Source: Variovorax sp. UMC13 (lineage in GTDB: Bacteria; Pseudomonadota; Gammaproteobacteria; Burkholderiales; Burkholderiaceae_C). From it: 64,000 bases of DNA. Under the pieces are notes generated by a model. It was given only the letters and a program-made list of their open reading frames with translations. It made no database searches and was not told where the DNA came from. A program made the position numbers and the translations under genes. Shown piece by piece: positions 44,437 through 51,871 of the stretch (within the stretch, counting starts at the first letter, position 1; every line of letters begins with the position of its first letter). Location of the stretch: the NCBI RefSeq assembly GCF_014170375.1, contig NZ_LZZW01000011.1:186001-250000 (forward strand). The letters are read 5' to 3'.

Positions 44437-44515
44437 GGCCTGCAGCAGCGCGTGGATGGTCCGGCCGACGGACCCGTCTCATACGCGGACAACGCAGCAG
44501 CAGCAACAAAGACTC

Positions 44516-45220
44516 ATGGCAAACATCCTCGTGGTCGACGACGAGCTGGGCATCCGGGACCTGCTCTTTGAAATTCTCAATGACGAGGGCCACCACGTGG
44601 AACTCGCCGAGAACGCCGCCGAGGCGCGTGCCGCCCGGCAGCGCGCGCGGCCCGACCTGGTGCTGCTCGACATCTGGATGCCCGACACCGACGGCGTGAC
44701 ACTGCTCAAGGAGTGGTCCACCGCGGGCCTGCTGAGCATGCCGGTGATCATGATGAGCGGCCACGCCACCATCGACACCGCGGTCGACGCCACGCGCATC
44801 GGCGCCTTCGCCTTCCTCGAGAAGCCGATCACCATGCAGAAGCTGCTCAAGGCCGTGGAGCAGGGCCTGGCGCGCGAGAGCGCGCGCCGCGCGGCCGCCA
44901 GCGTGGTGCCGGTGGCCAGCGGCTTCGCCGCCGCCGTCGTCACCACCACGGGCGAGGGCGCGCTCGTCGCCAGCCCCCACAACGTGGTGACGGCCGTGGT
45001 CGACCCCGGCCCGCAGTCGCGCCAGAGCTTCGACCTCGACCGCCCGCTGCGCGATGCGCGCGATGGCTTCGAGAAGGCCTACTTCGAGTTCCATCTCGCG
45101 ATGGAGAACGGCTCGATGACCCGCGTGGCCGAGAAGACCGGCCTGGAGCGCACCCATCTTTATAGAAAACTCAAGCAGTTGGGCGTCGACTTGTCGAGAG
45201 GTCGAAAAAGCGCTGTATAA
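44516..45220 (+). CDS. NtrX-like response regulator lacking the AAA+ domain
   Basis: 234 residues. Receiver domain 1-120 (D8-D9, D52 in LLDIWMPD, Lys in FLEKPIT) is joined through a low-complexity Ala/Val linker to a C-terminal Fis-type HTH (about 185-230; TRVAEKTGLERTHLYRKLKQLG). Classical NtrX has a sigma-54 AAA+ ATPase between these parts (about 240 residues); here it is absent, so it cannot directly open sigma-54 promoters and must work by another mechanism. The linker region shows no sign of a frameshift. The tRNA-Phe -10 box overlaps its stop codon. Confidence 0.9.
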   Translation: MANILVVDDELGIRDLLFEILNDEGHHVELAENAAEARAARQRARPDLVLLDIWMPDTDGVTLLKEWSTAGLLSMPVIMMSGHATIDTAVDATRIGAFAFLEKPITMQKLLKAVEQGLARESARRAAASVVPVASGFAAAVVTTTGEGALVASPHNVVTAVVDPGPQSRQSFDLDRPLRDARDGFEKAYFEFHLAMENGSMTRVAEKTGLERTHLYRKLKQLGVDLSRGRKSAV

Positions 45221-45221
45221 T
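45216..45221 (+). promoter_or_regulatory. -10 box of tRNA-Phe inside the ntrX-like stop codon
   Basis: A perfect TATAAT overlaps the TAA stop at 45218-45220. A -35-like GTCGAG lies 17 bases upstream. The RNA start would be about 10 bases before the tRNA. Confidence 0.65.
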
Positions 45222-45237
45222 CGCAGGCTGCACACAT

Positions 45238-45313
45238 GGCCCGGTAGCTCAGTTGGTAGAGCAGCGGATTGAAAATCCGCGTGTCGTTGGTTCGATTCCG
45301 ACCCAGGCCACCA
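45238..45313 (+). tRNA. tRNA-Phe (GAA), prophage integration site
   Basis: 76 bases with encoded CCA, anticodon GAA in TTGAAAATC. The acceptor arm 5' strand is GGCCCGG but the 3' strand is CCAGGCC, leaving a C-A mismatch at pair 5-68. The T-stem GTTGG / CCGAC has one T-G pair. The 3' half has probably been replaced by the phage copy of the attachment sequence during integration (inference). Confidence 0.93.
45285..45313. other. Probable attL core in the tRNA-Phe 3' end
   Basis: The T-arm and 3' acceptor strand of tRNA-Phe mark the junction: ordinary chromosomal genes lie left, integrase and phage genes lie right. The attR copy is beyond the window, so the core length cannot be measured. Confidence 0.55.
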
Positions 45314-45322
45314 TATTCCGCG

Positions 45323-45359
45323 AGGCGCTACAGCTATCAAAGTTGTAGCGCCTTCGTCG
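45323..45359 (+). terminator. Terminator downstream of tRNA-Phe
   Basis: Ten-bp perfect stem AGGCGCTACA / TGTAGCGCCT with an 11-base loop, then TCGTCGTTTT. The loop word GCTATCAAAG resembles short intergenic repeats of Comamonadaceae (from memory). Confidence 0.8.
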
Positions 45360-45474
45360 TTTTATTCCCATCGCGGGAATTGCTGGCATTTTGCGCACTT
45401 CAGGTGCGTCGTTGCCTGTGCTCTTGGCGTCAACACCTAGTGCGCTTGAGTTCCAGCCATTTACACTCGATTAC

Positions 45475-46014
45475 ATGGCCGAAAACGATAAGCGCTCCCT
45501 CATCTTCAAACCCTTCAACGATGCGAGTTTCGCGGCTACGAAGGCAGATTGGGAAAAGGGGGCGGAAGAGGGGAAGGCGTTTCCTGCCGATGTCGAGCAA
45601 CTCTTGAAGTGGGCGTCGGAGCATCTGGCCGTCAACGGCAACGAACTCGCCTACGGCGTTTTCGAGGGAGGCTCCACCGTTGCCAGCGGGATCTGTGAGG
45701 TGATCATCAGTCATCCCGCGGGCAAAAAGTCCTGGGTAAAACTGCTGCGTTTGCGCTTGCACCCGAAGGTGGAAGATGAGCTGTTTCGGAATGATCCTGC
45801 GGGGATTAAGACGGCGTTAAATGCTTATGTGTCTGCTGTCATTGGCGCATACCATGTCAAGACGGTGCACAATGCGTCAACCATCAAAATTTACGGTAGA
45901 ACGCAGGAACAAATGAAGTTCCTGACGCTCTTGGCGGCTGCCTTGGAAGACAAGGCAGTGGAGTTCAAGGCCTCTATTGAAGGCCGATGGCTGGTCCTCA
46001 GATGGACTAAATAA
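45475..46014 (+). CDS. Hypothetical protein between attL and integrase (possible cargo)
   Basis: 179 residues, not recognised. It is soluble, without signal or membrane segments, mixed alpha/beta in appearance. It begins MAENDKRSLIFKPFNDAS and ends SIEGRWLVLRWTK. Codon use is less GC-rich than host genes around it. An in-frame start exists further upstream, but ATG 45475 gives the compact protein. Its place outside the integrase is typical of lysogenic-conversion or defence genes (inference). A small gene follows after 11 bases. Confidence 0.65.
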   Translation: MAENDKRSLIFKPFNDASFAATKADWEKGAEEGKAFPADVEQLLKWASEHLAVNGNELAYGVFEGGSTVASGICEVIISHPAGKKSWVKLLRLRLHPKVEDELFRNDPAGIKTALNAYVSAVIGAYHVKTVHNASTIKIYGRTQEQMKFLTLLAAALEDKAVEFKASIEGRWLVLRWTK

Positions 46015-46025
46015 AGGAAAGAACC

Positions 46026-46169
46026 ATGAACACCAACGATCCCATCATCGAAGACTCCGACGTGAGGATTCTTGAGGACGCCATCCGTCAAGCGGCTGAG
46101 CAGTTTGGCGTCCGCGAGTTCGCCCTGTCCTTGGTCGAGGCTCCTGCGGACATGCGGAAAGCTGCTTGA
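46026..46169 (+). CDS. Small acidic protein, 47 residues
   Basis: Preceded by AAAGGA seven bases before ATG 46026, then MNTNDPIIEDSDVRILEDAI and a short helical remainder. A terminator follows at once. Probably translated with the 179-residue gene upstream; a partner or antitoxin-like role is speculation. Confidence 0.6.
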   Translation: MNTNDPIIEDSDVRILEDAIRQAAEQFGVREFALSLVEAPADMRKAA

Positions 46170-46194
46170 TCTAGACGCATCCGCCTCTCTCAGA

Positions 46195-46216
46195 AGCCCG
46201 CTCCTGCGGGCTTTTT
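46195..46216 (+). terminator. Rho-independent terminator between cargo genes and integrase
   Basis: Stem AGCCCGC / GCGGGCT, loop TCCT, then TTTTT. It ends the cargo transcript; the reverse stem may also serve the convergent integrase gene. Confidence 0.88.
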
Positions 46217-46221
46217 GCTGT

Positions 46222-47259
46222 CTATAGACCTTTGCGCGCCGAGACTCGTGAGCGGTCGTACACCCGCGCAGTTGTCTTTGCGTCAGCGTGCAGTTCCGGC
46301 AGTGTTCCGTACTGAACCTTGTGTTGGGTCGTGTAGTAAGCCCGCAGATCGTGAAAGGTAAAGCGCCGCGGGATCACCTTGTCCTTCAGCGCGCTGGCCA
46401 TCGCGCGCTGCCACGTCGACGCGAAGCCGTCGTCGGTGTACGGGTTGCCGTCCCGGGTTGTGAACACGTGAAGGCATTCGTCTGGCCGCGGCAGCGCGCG
46501 AAGCCGGCGCACCAGGTCCTCCATCTTCTCCGTGATCGAAACGCTCTCGACGCGCACCGCGCCGCCGTGCTGCTTCGCGCGCATGAGCCGGATGGTCTGC
46601 GCTTGGCTGTCGATCTGCGGCAGCGTCAGATGCAAGAACTCGATACGGCGTGAGCCTGCAGCCGCGGCGAACTCGGCCATCATCGCGATGACCTTGCGCT
46701 GCGGACCCTGCGTGTTGAGCCAGGCGATGAACGCATCGAACGTGTCCGGATCCGGCGCCTCGGTGCGCGGCCGCTCGAGGTTGCGCTTCACCTGCTTGCA
46801 GGGGTTCACGTCGATGTCGCCGCGCTCGACTGCGACGGTCATCAGGTTGGAGAGCAGGGCGATCTCGCGATTGGCACGCACTGGCGCCGCGGCTCGCTCG
46901 ACGCGCAGATAGCGGGCGATATCCGCCGGCCTGATCAAGCGCGCCGACACCTTGCCCATCACCTCGAGCAGCTTGACGCTGTACTCAGCGTAGTCGGTCT
47001 TCGTGCGCTCGCCGAGGCGCTTCCACTGCGGCATGGTCTGGTACGCGCGCCACAGCTCATCGATCGTCCCTGCGTCGTTGCTCGCACCGTTGAGGTCCAG
47101 CACCTTCTGGATCGCCGCGCGCTTGTCCTGGCCAAGGTTGATTGGCTTGCCGCCCAGCGGGTGGTAGCGGTACGTCACCTTGTCGCTGCCGGCGTGCGGG
47201 CGCGCCTCCATCCGGGGCAGCAGGCCGAAGCCGGATGCCCTCTCTCTTTTTCGTCCCAT
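46222..47259 (-). CDS. int: Tyrosine recombinase (phage integrase)
   Basis: 345 residues from ATG 47259 (a GTG directly before it is possible). The N-terminal arm- and core-binding domains (1-165) are followed by the catalytic domain with Arg204/205 (GSRRIEFLHL), Lys229 in the beta-hairpin, HDLR (His303, Arg306), His324 (ELHAD) and the nucleophile Tyr334 in RVYDRS. All catalytic residues are intact. It should recombine phage attP with the tRNA-Phe gene. TGATG overlap with the DUF4224 gene. Confidence 0.95.
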   Translation of the reverse strand: MGRKRERASGFGLLPRMEARPHAGSDKVTYRYHPLGGKPINLGQDKRAAIQKVLDLNGASNDAGTIDELWRAYQTMPQWKRLGERTKTDYAEYSVKLLEVMGKVSARLIRPADIARYLRVERAAAPVRANREIALLSNLMTVAVERGDIDVNPCKQVKRNLERPRTEAPDPDTFDAFIAWLNTQGPQRKVIAMMAEFAAAAGSRRIEFLHLTLPQIDSQAQTIRLMRAKQHGGAVRVESVSITEKMEDLVRRLRALPRPDECLHVFTTRDGNPYTDDGFASTWQRAMASALKDKVIPRRFTFHDLRAYYTTQHKVQYGTLPELHADAKTTARVYDRSRVSARKGL

Positions 47260-47489
47260 CACCTACTCCAGTTGAAGCCAGCAGGCGAAGCGTAGTCGCC
47301 TGTCGTGTTGAGCCGTTCTTCGATCAAGCGGCGGCCGACCAGCGGAAGCCCATCAGGCCGGCGCGGCAGGTCCTTGAGGCCGAGCAGGGCGCACAGATGC
47401 CTTGCCTGGGCGTGACGCTGCGTCAGGGGCGCGCAGAGCTCGTCAACCTCCGATGCCGACAGGAATGCCGAGGAGACGACTGTCGTCAC
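47259..47489 (-). CDS. DUF4224 family protein upstream of integrase
   Basis: 76 residues from GTG 47489, overlapping its upstream gene by GTGA. FLSASEVDELCAPLTQRHAQ, LCALLGL and then RPDGLPLVGRRLIEERL match the DUF4224 pattern, a small DNA-binding-like protein commonly encoded just before integrases of beta-proteobacterial prophages. It may be an excisionase-like factor (inference). Confidence 0.75.
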   Translation of the reverse strand: MTTVVSSAFLSASEVDELCAPLTQRHAQARHLCALLGLKDLPRRPDGLPLVGRRLIEERLNTTGDYASPAGFNWSR

Positions 47490-47701
47490 TGCGCCCTCCG
47501 CAGCGCATTGACCTTGCGGAGCGCGCGTTTGGCAGCCAGAAGGCGCTCTTGCTCGACCGCGATCTGTTCGTGCGTGAACTGGCCCGGCTCCTCGCGGTTC
47601 ATGTCGCGCATTGCGCGCACCGCGTAGCCCTGGGCGTCGATGGCGTGCCAGAGCGCGACCGTGTCGGCCTTGGTGAGCTTGATGGTGGTCGGCACGCTCA
47701 T
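47486..47701 (-). CDS. Small phage protein, 71 residues
   Basis: Helical and charged: MSVPTTIKLTKADTVALWHA at the start, basic C-terminus. Not recognised. ATGA and GTGA overlaps on both sides place it in the leftward operon. Confidence 0.65.
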   Translation of the reverse strand: MSVPTTIKLTKADTVALWHAIDAQGYAVRAMRDMNREEPGQFTHEQIAVEQERLLAAKRALRKVNALRRAQ

Positions 47702-47898
47702 GAGGAAGCCCCCGTTGCTGCCGCGGCGCGCGCGATCTGCTCGGCCGTCTCGCTGGCCTCGATGACGCGGCCATCGAACAATCGAACGACGGAGCGGATG
47801 CCGTGCCATTGGCTTGACGCGCCGGCTTCTACGATCTCGGCGATCGCCGCGGGCGCGACGTAGTGCGTGGTGCCGGTGTGGCTGGTGATCCTGATCAT
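47698..47898 (-). CDS. Small phage protein, 66 residues
   Basis: Begins MIRITSHTGTTHYVAPAAIA and continues as an SH3-like or beta-rich fold (SVVRLFDGRVIEASETAEQI). Not recognised. Overlaps both neighbours by ATGA. Confidence 0.65.
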   Translation of the reverse strand: MIRITSHTGTTHYVAPAAIAEIVEAGASSQWHGIRSVVRLFDGRVIEASETAEQIARAAAATGASS

Positions 47899-48182
47899 GC
47901 GGGCGACCTCACTGCGGTCGGGTTGCGCTGGTACTCGTTGAAGTGCTGCTCGAGCGTCGCGTTGAACAGGTCGCGGAAGTCCGGATTGATGTGCGACGCG
48001 CTTGGGTGGAACTTCAGCGCGGCCAGCATCCCTGCGAGCGACGCCTCCTCTGGTGCTGGTGCTGGTGCTGGCGGTGACGTGTCGAGCAGGTCGGGCCTCT
48101 CGGCGCAGTGCTGCTCCCACTGGGCATCGGTGATCTGGCCGCTTGCGCGGCACTCGCGCAGAAGGTCGGCTTCGGTTGTCAT
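47895..48182 (-). CDS. Small phage protein with Pro-Ala repeat, 95 residues
   Basis: Start ATG 48182 (a GTG three codons upstream is possible). Two helical halves are joined by PPAPAPAPEE. Not recognised. Part of the overlapping leftward operon. Confidence 0.6.
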   Translation of the reverse strand: MTTEADLLRECRASGQITDAQWEQHCAERPDLLDTSPPAPAPAPEEASLAGMLAALKFHPSASHINPDFRDLFNATLEQHFNEYQRNPTAVRSPA

Positions 48183-48192
48183 GGTTGTCACC

Positions 48193-48810
48193 TCAGTAGG
48201 GGCACTCGAAACCGAGAGCCTTCATGCGTGTGCGGATTTCAGACATTGGGGCGGACTTCCCGTGGAGCAGGTCGAACTGCACTCGAGCCAAGCCGAGCAT
48301 CTGCTGCTTGAGCAGTCGGCGCGCGCTGCGCGGTGGGCACCGATCGGGCGACATCGCCTCAGCCAGCACCATCAGCTCCACCGCGATGCGACGGCAGGTC
48401 ATGACGCGATTCTTCGGAATGCCCGACAGCAGAGAATCTTCCCAGCGCTCGTTTCGCTCTTCGATCTCCTGTGCGGTGAGCTCACGAAAGGCGGTGATCA
48501 GCCATCCCCCGTTGCATCGGATGTACCAGGTGTGGCCGGCCTCATCCGTGGCTTCGGTGACGCTGTCCTCTGGTATTTCTTTCAGGTCCGGCACGTTGAC
48601 GCGGTGGGAGTTGGCCAAGCCCAGCAGCGAGCCACCGAACGTGAGCGAATCGGGCCCCGCGAAAGGCGAGAACCGACCCTCGACGCCCTGGAAGTGGCGG
48701 ACATCACTCACCAGGCTGAGCAGTGGTTTCGAAACCCCTTGTGCAGGGTTCATCTTGGTCGCCTGTGCCGCAGACGGGGCCGCGCGCGGCTTCGTTGCAA
48801 CGGCGTTCAT
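48193..48810 (-). CDS. Hypothetical phage protein, 205 residues
   Basis: Soluble protein with a beta-rich centre (HTWYIRCNGGWLITAFREL) and a helical C-terminal half (TCRRIAVELMVLAEAMS). Not recognised. Linked by TGATG to the gene upstream, and 11 bases from the next gene downstream. Confidence 0.65.
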   Translation of the reverse strand: MNAVATKPRAAPSAAQATKMNPAQGVSKPLLSLVSDVRHFQGVEGRFSPFAGPDSLTFGGSLLGLANSHRVNVPDLKEIPEDSVTEATDEAGHTWYIRCNGGWLITAFRELTAQEIEERNERWEDSLLSGIPKNRVMTCRRIAVELMVLAEAMSPDRCPPRSARRLLKQQMLGLARVQFDLLHGKSAPMSEIRTRMKALGFECPY

Positions 48811-49559
48811 CACGCACCGCCTTTCTCAGCCAGCGCGCGGAGTTGAGCCTTGCGCGTCGCTTCGCTTGCGCTGAATTGCACACGCTCTTGCCCCTTGCGA
48901 GTCATGCGAGAAAAGCAGGGATGCGCCAGCAGCTCGCTCGTCGGTGCGTACGCGCAGCGGCCGGTCTCATCCTGCACGGTGTGAATGTCTTGCTGGTGCT
49001 GCTCGTCGGCGAAGAAGCAGCCCGCCCAGAACGTGCGGCCGATCAACGTGTCGAGCAGCGCGGGATCCACCGTGCCGCCGAACGTCGGGGACTGGCGGTG
49101 CACCAGCGTCACCTTCGCGTCCGGGTACTGCGCGAGCCATTCCGGCAGCGCGGCATCGGCGTCGGCGCGGAAGTCGTACTGCCCATCGAGGCGGTGGCCG
49201 CGGTCGGTCCAGAGCTCATACACGAGGCTAGTCGGGCCTTCGCCGGCAATGCGCAGGGCCTGGCCGGCGCGCTCCATGTGGGCCTTGTGTGCGTCGTGCG
49301 CCGCGTGCTGCGAGCGCCAGTCGCCGATCGCGTTGAGCACCCACTTCGGCACCGTGTCTTTGCGGCCCTCGCCGTACTTGGCTTGTTCGCTGATCATTTC
49401 CATGACGCTCCACCAGTGCACGGCGATCGCGTTGGCTTCGCGCAGCGCTTTCAGCCCGGTCAGCTCCATCGGCGGTTCAGATACGACGGGCAGCGCCTTG
49501 CGGATCTGCTGGAATGGTGCGGTTGCCCCGACTTGTGGGCGCGTGCTAACCTTTGACAT
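48810..49559 (-). CDS. Hypothetical phage protein, 249 residues
   Basis: Begins MSKVSTRPQVGATAPFQQ. The middle is rich in Trp, His and Ala, with LIGRTFWAGCFFADEQHQQ near the C-terminal third. Not recognised. Separated from the antirepressor by 80 bases and overlapped by the next gene in the operon. Confidence 0.65.
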   Translation of the reverse strand: MSKVSTRPQVGATAPFQQIRKALPVVSEPPMELTGLKALREANAIAVHWWSVMEMISEQAKYGEGRKDTVPKWVLNAIGDWRSQHAAHDAHKAHMERAGQALRIAGEGPTSLVYELWTDRGHRLDGQYDFRADADAALPEWLAQYPDAKVTLVHRQSPTFGGTVDPALLDTLIGRTFWAGCFFADEQHQQDIHTVQDETGRCAYAPTSELLAHPCFSRMTRKGQERVQFSASEATRKAQLRALAEKGGA

Positions 49560-49639
49560 GTGGAATCCTTCTCTTGACGGGGTGGGCCTTCACAGGCGGT
49601 CGAGTGGGCTCAATCACTCGTCCGCCACCTTTTTCGGGG

Positions 49640-50512
49640 TCACGCTGCTGCTGCATCGGGCTCCTTCCCCTTGGCGCGGTAGGCGCCTTGCATCTCCAGC
49701 ATGGGGCGGATCAACTCGATGGCACGGGCGAACCACATGGGCCGGTAGCCGCTGTGTTCGGAGCCATCGCCTTGGTACGGCTGCATCGCGCCGTACTGCT
49801 CGCCGGCCGCGGTCAGAACCCATTTCTTCTTCGTCTTGCCGCCTCGGCCCGCGCTGGTGTGTTGCTCCTGCATGCCCAGATCGCGCAGCGCTGCATTGAT
49901 GTGCGTCGCGACCGCGCCGCCGCCGATTCGCTCTGCCAGCTGCGACGGTGTCATTGGCACATCCAGCGTGACATTCGTCGCCAGCAACGGCGCGAAGTCC
50001 AAGCCAGTGGCGATCCGCACCTGCTTGGCGGTGACCGCCCTGGCCATACCGTCATCCACGCCGAGCAGCTTGCAGACCCGCAGGTGGTCGCGGGTGATGG
50101 CTGCTGCCTCCCGGTACGCGAGGGAGGCCGGGGCGGGCTTGCTGGTGATGGCCTTCGCCGTCTGCGGCGCGGCGAAGTACCGGGTGACCAGCTTGCGCTG
50201 CACGTCCCACGCGAGGTCGTCGTTGAACGGCTTGACCAGCATGGTGTAGCCCTGCTCGGTGACGAGGATCACGTCGGCGCGACGCAGCGCGTCGGGAATC
50301 GAGCCAGGGTTGTTCCGACGAATTTCGTCGGAACTGGCTGTGAAGAAGTCGACCCCCTCCACGAACCGTTCACGGTGCTCGCGGAAGTTTCGGCCAGCCG
50401 TGCCTTCGGGACGTTCATGCACGGCGTCGACCTGGGAGAGCGTGACGACACGAGCGCCGCGGTATTCGATCACCTGCAGGGCGGTGTTGTTGATCTTGAC
50501 GATGTTGCTCAC
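49640..50512 (-). CDS. Phage antirepressor with ORF6N domain
   Basis: 290 residues from GTG 50512, overlapping the ribbon-helix-helix gene by GTGA. The N-terminal ORF6N domain (about 12-105: YRGARVVTLSQVD, then FREHRERFVEGVDFF) is followed by a linker and C-terminal winged-helix-like region ending with Ala repeats. ORF6N proteins act as antirepressors in phages (P22 Ant-like). The pair with an Arc-like protein upstream and a divergent HTH regulator recalls the immI region of P22. Confidence 0.85.
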   Translation of the reverse strand: MSNIVKINNTALQVIEYRGARVVTLSQVDAVHERPEGTAGRNFREHRERFVEGVDFFTASSDEIRRNNPGSIPDALRRADVILVTEQGYTMLVKPFNDDLAWDVQRKLVTRYFAAPQTAKAITSKPAPASLAYREAAAITRDHLRVCKLLGVDDGMARAVTAKQVRIATGLDFAPLLATNVTLDVPMTPSQLAERIGGGAVATHINAALRDLGMQEQHTSAGRGGKTKKKWVLTAAGEQYGAMQPYQGDGSEHSGYRPMWFARAIELIRPMLEMQGAYRAKGKEPDAAAA

Positions 50513-50697
50513 TTGGTTCCTTTCGGGGTGATGGGTTGAACGTCAGCGAGCTGCCGATCGCGGGATTCTTCGAGGCGCATGCGGACTTCGGCAGTGAGCG
50601 TGCGGTAAGAGGCCTTCGCTTGTTGTGTCAGAAAATCTTGGAGTTCAGCTGGCAGTCGTACCGCGAGAGGCGCTTTCTGCTTTGAAGTAGTAGTCAT
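50509..50697 (-). CDS. Arc-like ribbon-helix-helix DNA-binding protein
   Basis: 62 residues. PLAVRLPAELQDFLTQQAK forms the beta strand and first helix, and TLTAEVRMRLEESRD the second helix, as in Arc/Mnt. First gene of the leftward operon; in P22 Arc limits antirepressor synthesis. Its N-terminal Lys-rich tail is typical. Confidence 0.85.
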   Translation of the reverse strand: MTTTSKQKAPLAVRLPAELQDFLTQQAKASYRTLTAEVRMRLEESRDRQLADVQPITPKGTK

Positions 50698-50716
50698 AGA
50701 ATGTTGGCTTTCGTAG

Positions 50717-50774
50717 TTGACGATACTGAATGGTCATGAATAGTATTTTCATGGGCCGGTAAGCGTCATGTCAA
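50717..50774. promoter_or_regulatory. Divergent promoters and operator-like palindrome, second immunity module
   Basis: Leftward: perfect -35 TTGACA (complement at 50769-50774) with a weak -10 about 17 bases on. Rightward: TTGACG (50717-50722), 18 bases, TAGTAT (50741-50746). CATGAA-7-TTCATG (50735-50753) covers the rightward -10 and is the best operator. The region is AT-rich compared with its surroundings. Confidence 0.6.
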
Positions 50775-50802
50775 TACTCTTCAATCCTTTTGATGATTAT
50801 TT

Positions 50803-51516
50803 ATGACTGAATCAGAAGGCTTGAGCCAACGCTTGATAGCCGTCCGCTCTGTGAAGGGGCTCTCTCAACAGGCGCTCGCTGATGCATCGGGGGTAGCGGC
50901 AGCGCAAGTCAGTCGCTACGAAAGCGGTAGAAGCTCGCCGCGCCCAGAAGTCGTTGCAAAACTGAGCGCTGCTTTGGCGGTGGACTTTGATTGGCTGCTC
51001 ACGGGGAATGGACCTGCGCCATTCGGTGTTGGCGGATTTCCCCCCCGACTTGTTGTTCACGGAGACCCGAACAGCGTTGTCGTTTCGTTGTCTGCCGACC
51101 TGCGGCAAAAGTTGTTGAAAGCGGCAGAACGAGAGGGGCGTGACTTGGCAGGCGAAGTTTTGCGCAGGCTTGCTGCTTCCTTCGACGGAGGCAATTCGGC
51201 AGAGCAAGGCACAGACTCGTCCGATGACTGGAGTCGGATGCGAGCGCTGCGCCAGCGATCGAGCGCGCTGACAGCCGAGCAGACCGAGCTGAAGCGTGCC
51301 AAGCGGGAAATGATCGAAGCGGCACCGCGAGACGAAAAGGGGGCCATCAGCGACGAGCACGCACGGATGCAGATCTGGAAGCTGACCTCTCGCCTCTATG
51401 ACTTGCAGACTGAGATCCTCGACGTGGATCGAGAGATGGATCGGCTCTACGAACTCTTTGCTGGATCTGCGCCTGGAGCAGGACGCAGCGGCGTTGGCGG
51501 CAAGCCCAAACTCTGA
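50803..51516 (+). CDS. XRE-type HTH regulator with internal ribbon-helix-helix motif
   Basis: 237 residues. The N-terminal HTH_XRE (about 8-66: SQQALADASGVAAAQVSRYE, SPRPEVVAKLSAAL) is followed at about 91-123 by VVVSLSADLRQKLLKAAERE, an Arc-like beta-helix-helix. A coiled-coil-rich C-terminus (about 145-220, RMRALRQRSSALTAEQTELK) follows. It is divergent from the RHH-antirepressor operon, the position of Mnt in P22, so it probably represses the antirepressor during lysogeny. The fusion of two DNA-binding motifs is unusual. Confidence 0.75.
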   Translation: MTESEGLSQRLIAVRSVKGLSQQALADASGVAAAQVSRYESGRSSPRPEVVAKLSAALAVDFDWLLTGNGPAPFGVGGFPPRLVVHGDPNSVVVSLSADLRQKLLKAAEREGRDLAGEVLRRLAASFDGGNSAEQGTDSSDDWSRMRALRQRSSALTAEQTELKRAKREMIEAAPRDEKGAISDEHARMQIWKLTSRLYDLQTEILDVDREMDRLYELFAGSAPGAGRSGVGGKPKL

Positions 51517-51521
51517 TCGCA

Positions 51522-51659
51522 TCACGCTTGCCTCCAGACCCAGCGCAAGACCAAGCCGACCACGAAAAGAGCGAGCAGGCCTGCGGTTAGCAGCACGCCG
51601 ATCGCGGCCCGGCGCAAGCGCTGCGAGGCCCGGTTCCGGGCTTCATGCAGCGTGCTCAT
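51522..51659 (-). CDS. Small single-pass membrane protein, 45 residues
   Basis: Basic N-terminus with one membrane helix (about 19-40, AIGVLLTAGLLALFVVGLVL). ATGA overlap with the gene upstream. Last gene of the short leftward operon starting at 52176; convergent with the HTH gene. Confidence 0.6.
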   Translation of the reverse strand: MSTLHEARNRASQRLRRAAIGVLLTAGLLALFVVGLVLRWVWRQA

Positions 51660-51871
51660 GCCAAGGCCCCGGCGGTCTTTGCGATGTCGGCGCGCAGCTG
51701 CTGCGCCCGCGCCAGTGCGGCGGTGGCCAACGCTTCGCACGCGATCAGCTGGTCGCGCCGCGTGCAGGCCACGGCGAGCACCGTCATGGCGTCATCGATC
51801 GTCGCGGGCTGCAGGCACGCGCCTTCGCACTCGCCGCACTGCCGAGAGGGGGTGTGCTCCGCTGCGCTCAT
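51656..51871 (-). CDS. Small cysteine-containing phage protein, 71 residues
   Basis: N-terminal RQCGECEGACLQPATIDD has a C-x2-C-x3-C arrangement, then an Ala-rich helix. Not recognised. Overlaps both neighbours by ATGA. Confidence 0.6.
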   Translation of the reverse strand: MSAAEHTPSRQCGECEGACLQPATIDDAMTVLAVACTRRDQLIACEALATAALARAQQLRADIAKTAGALA

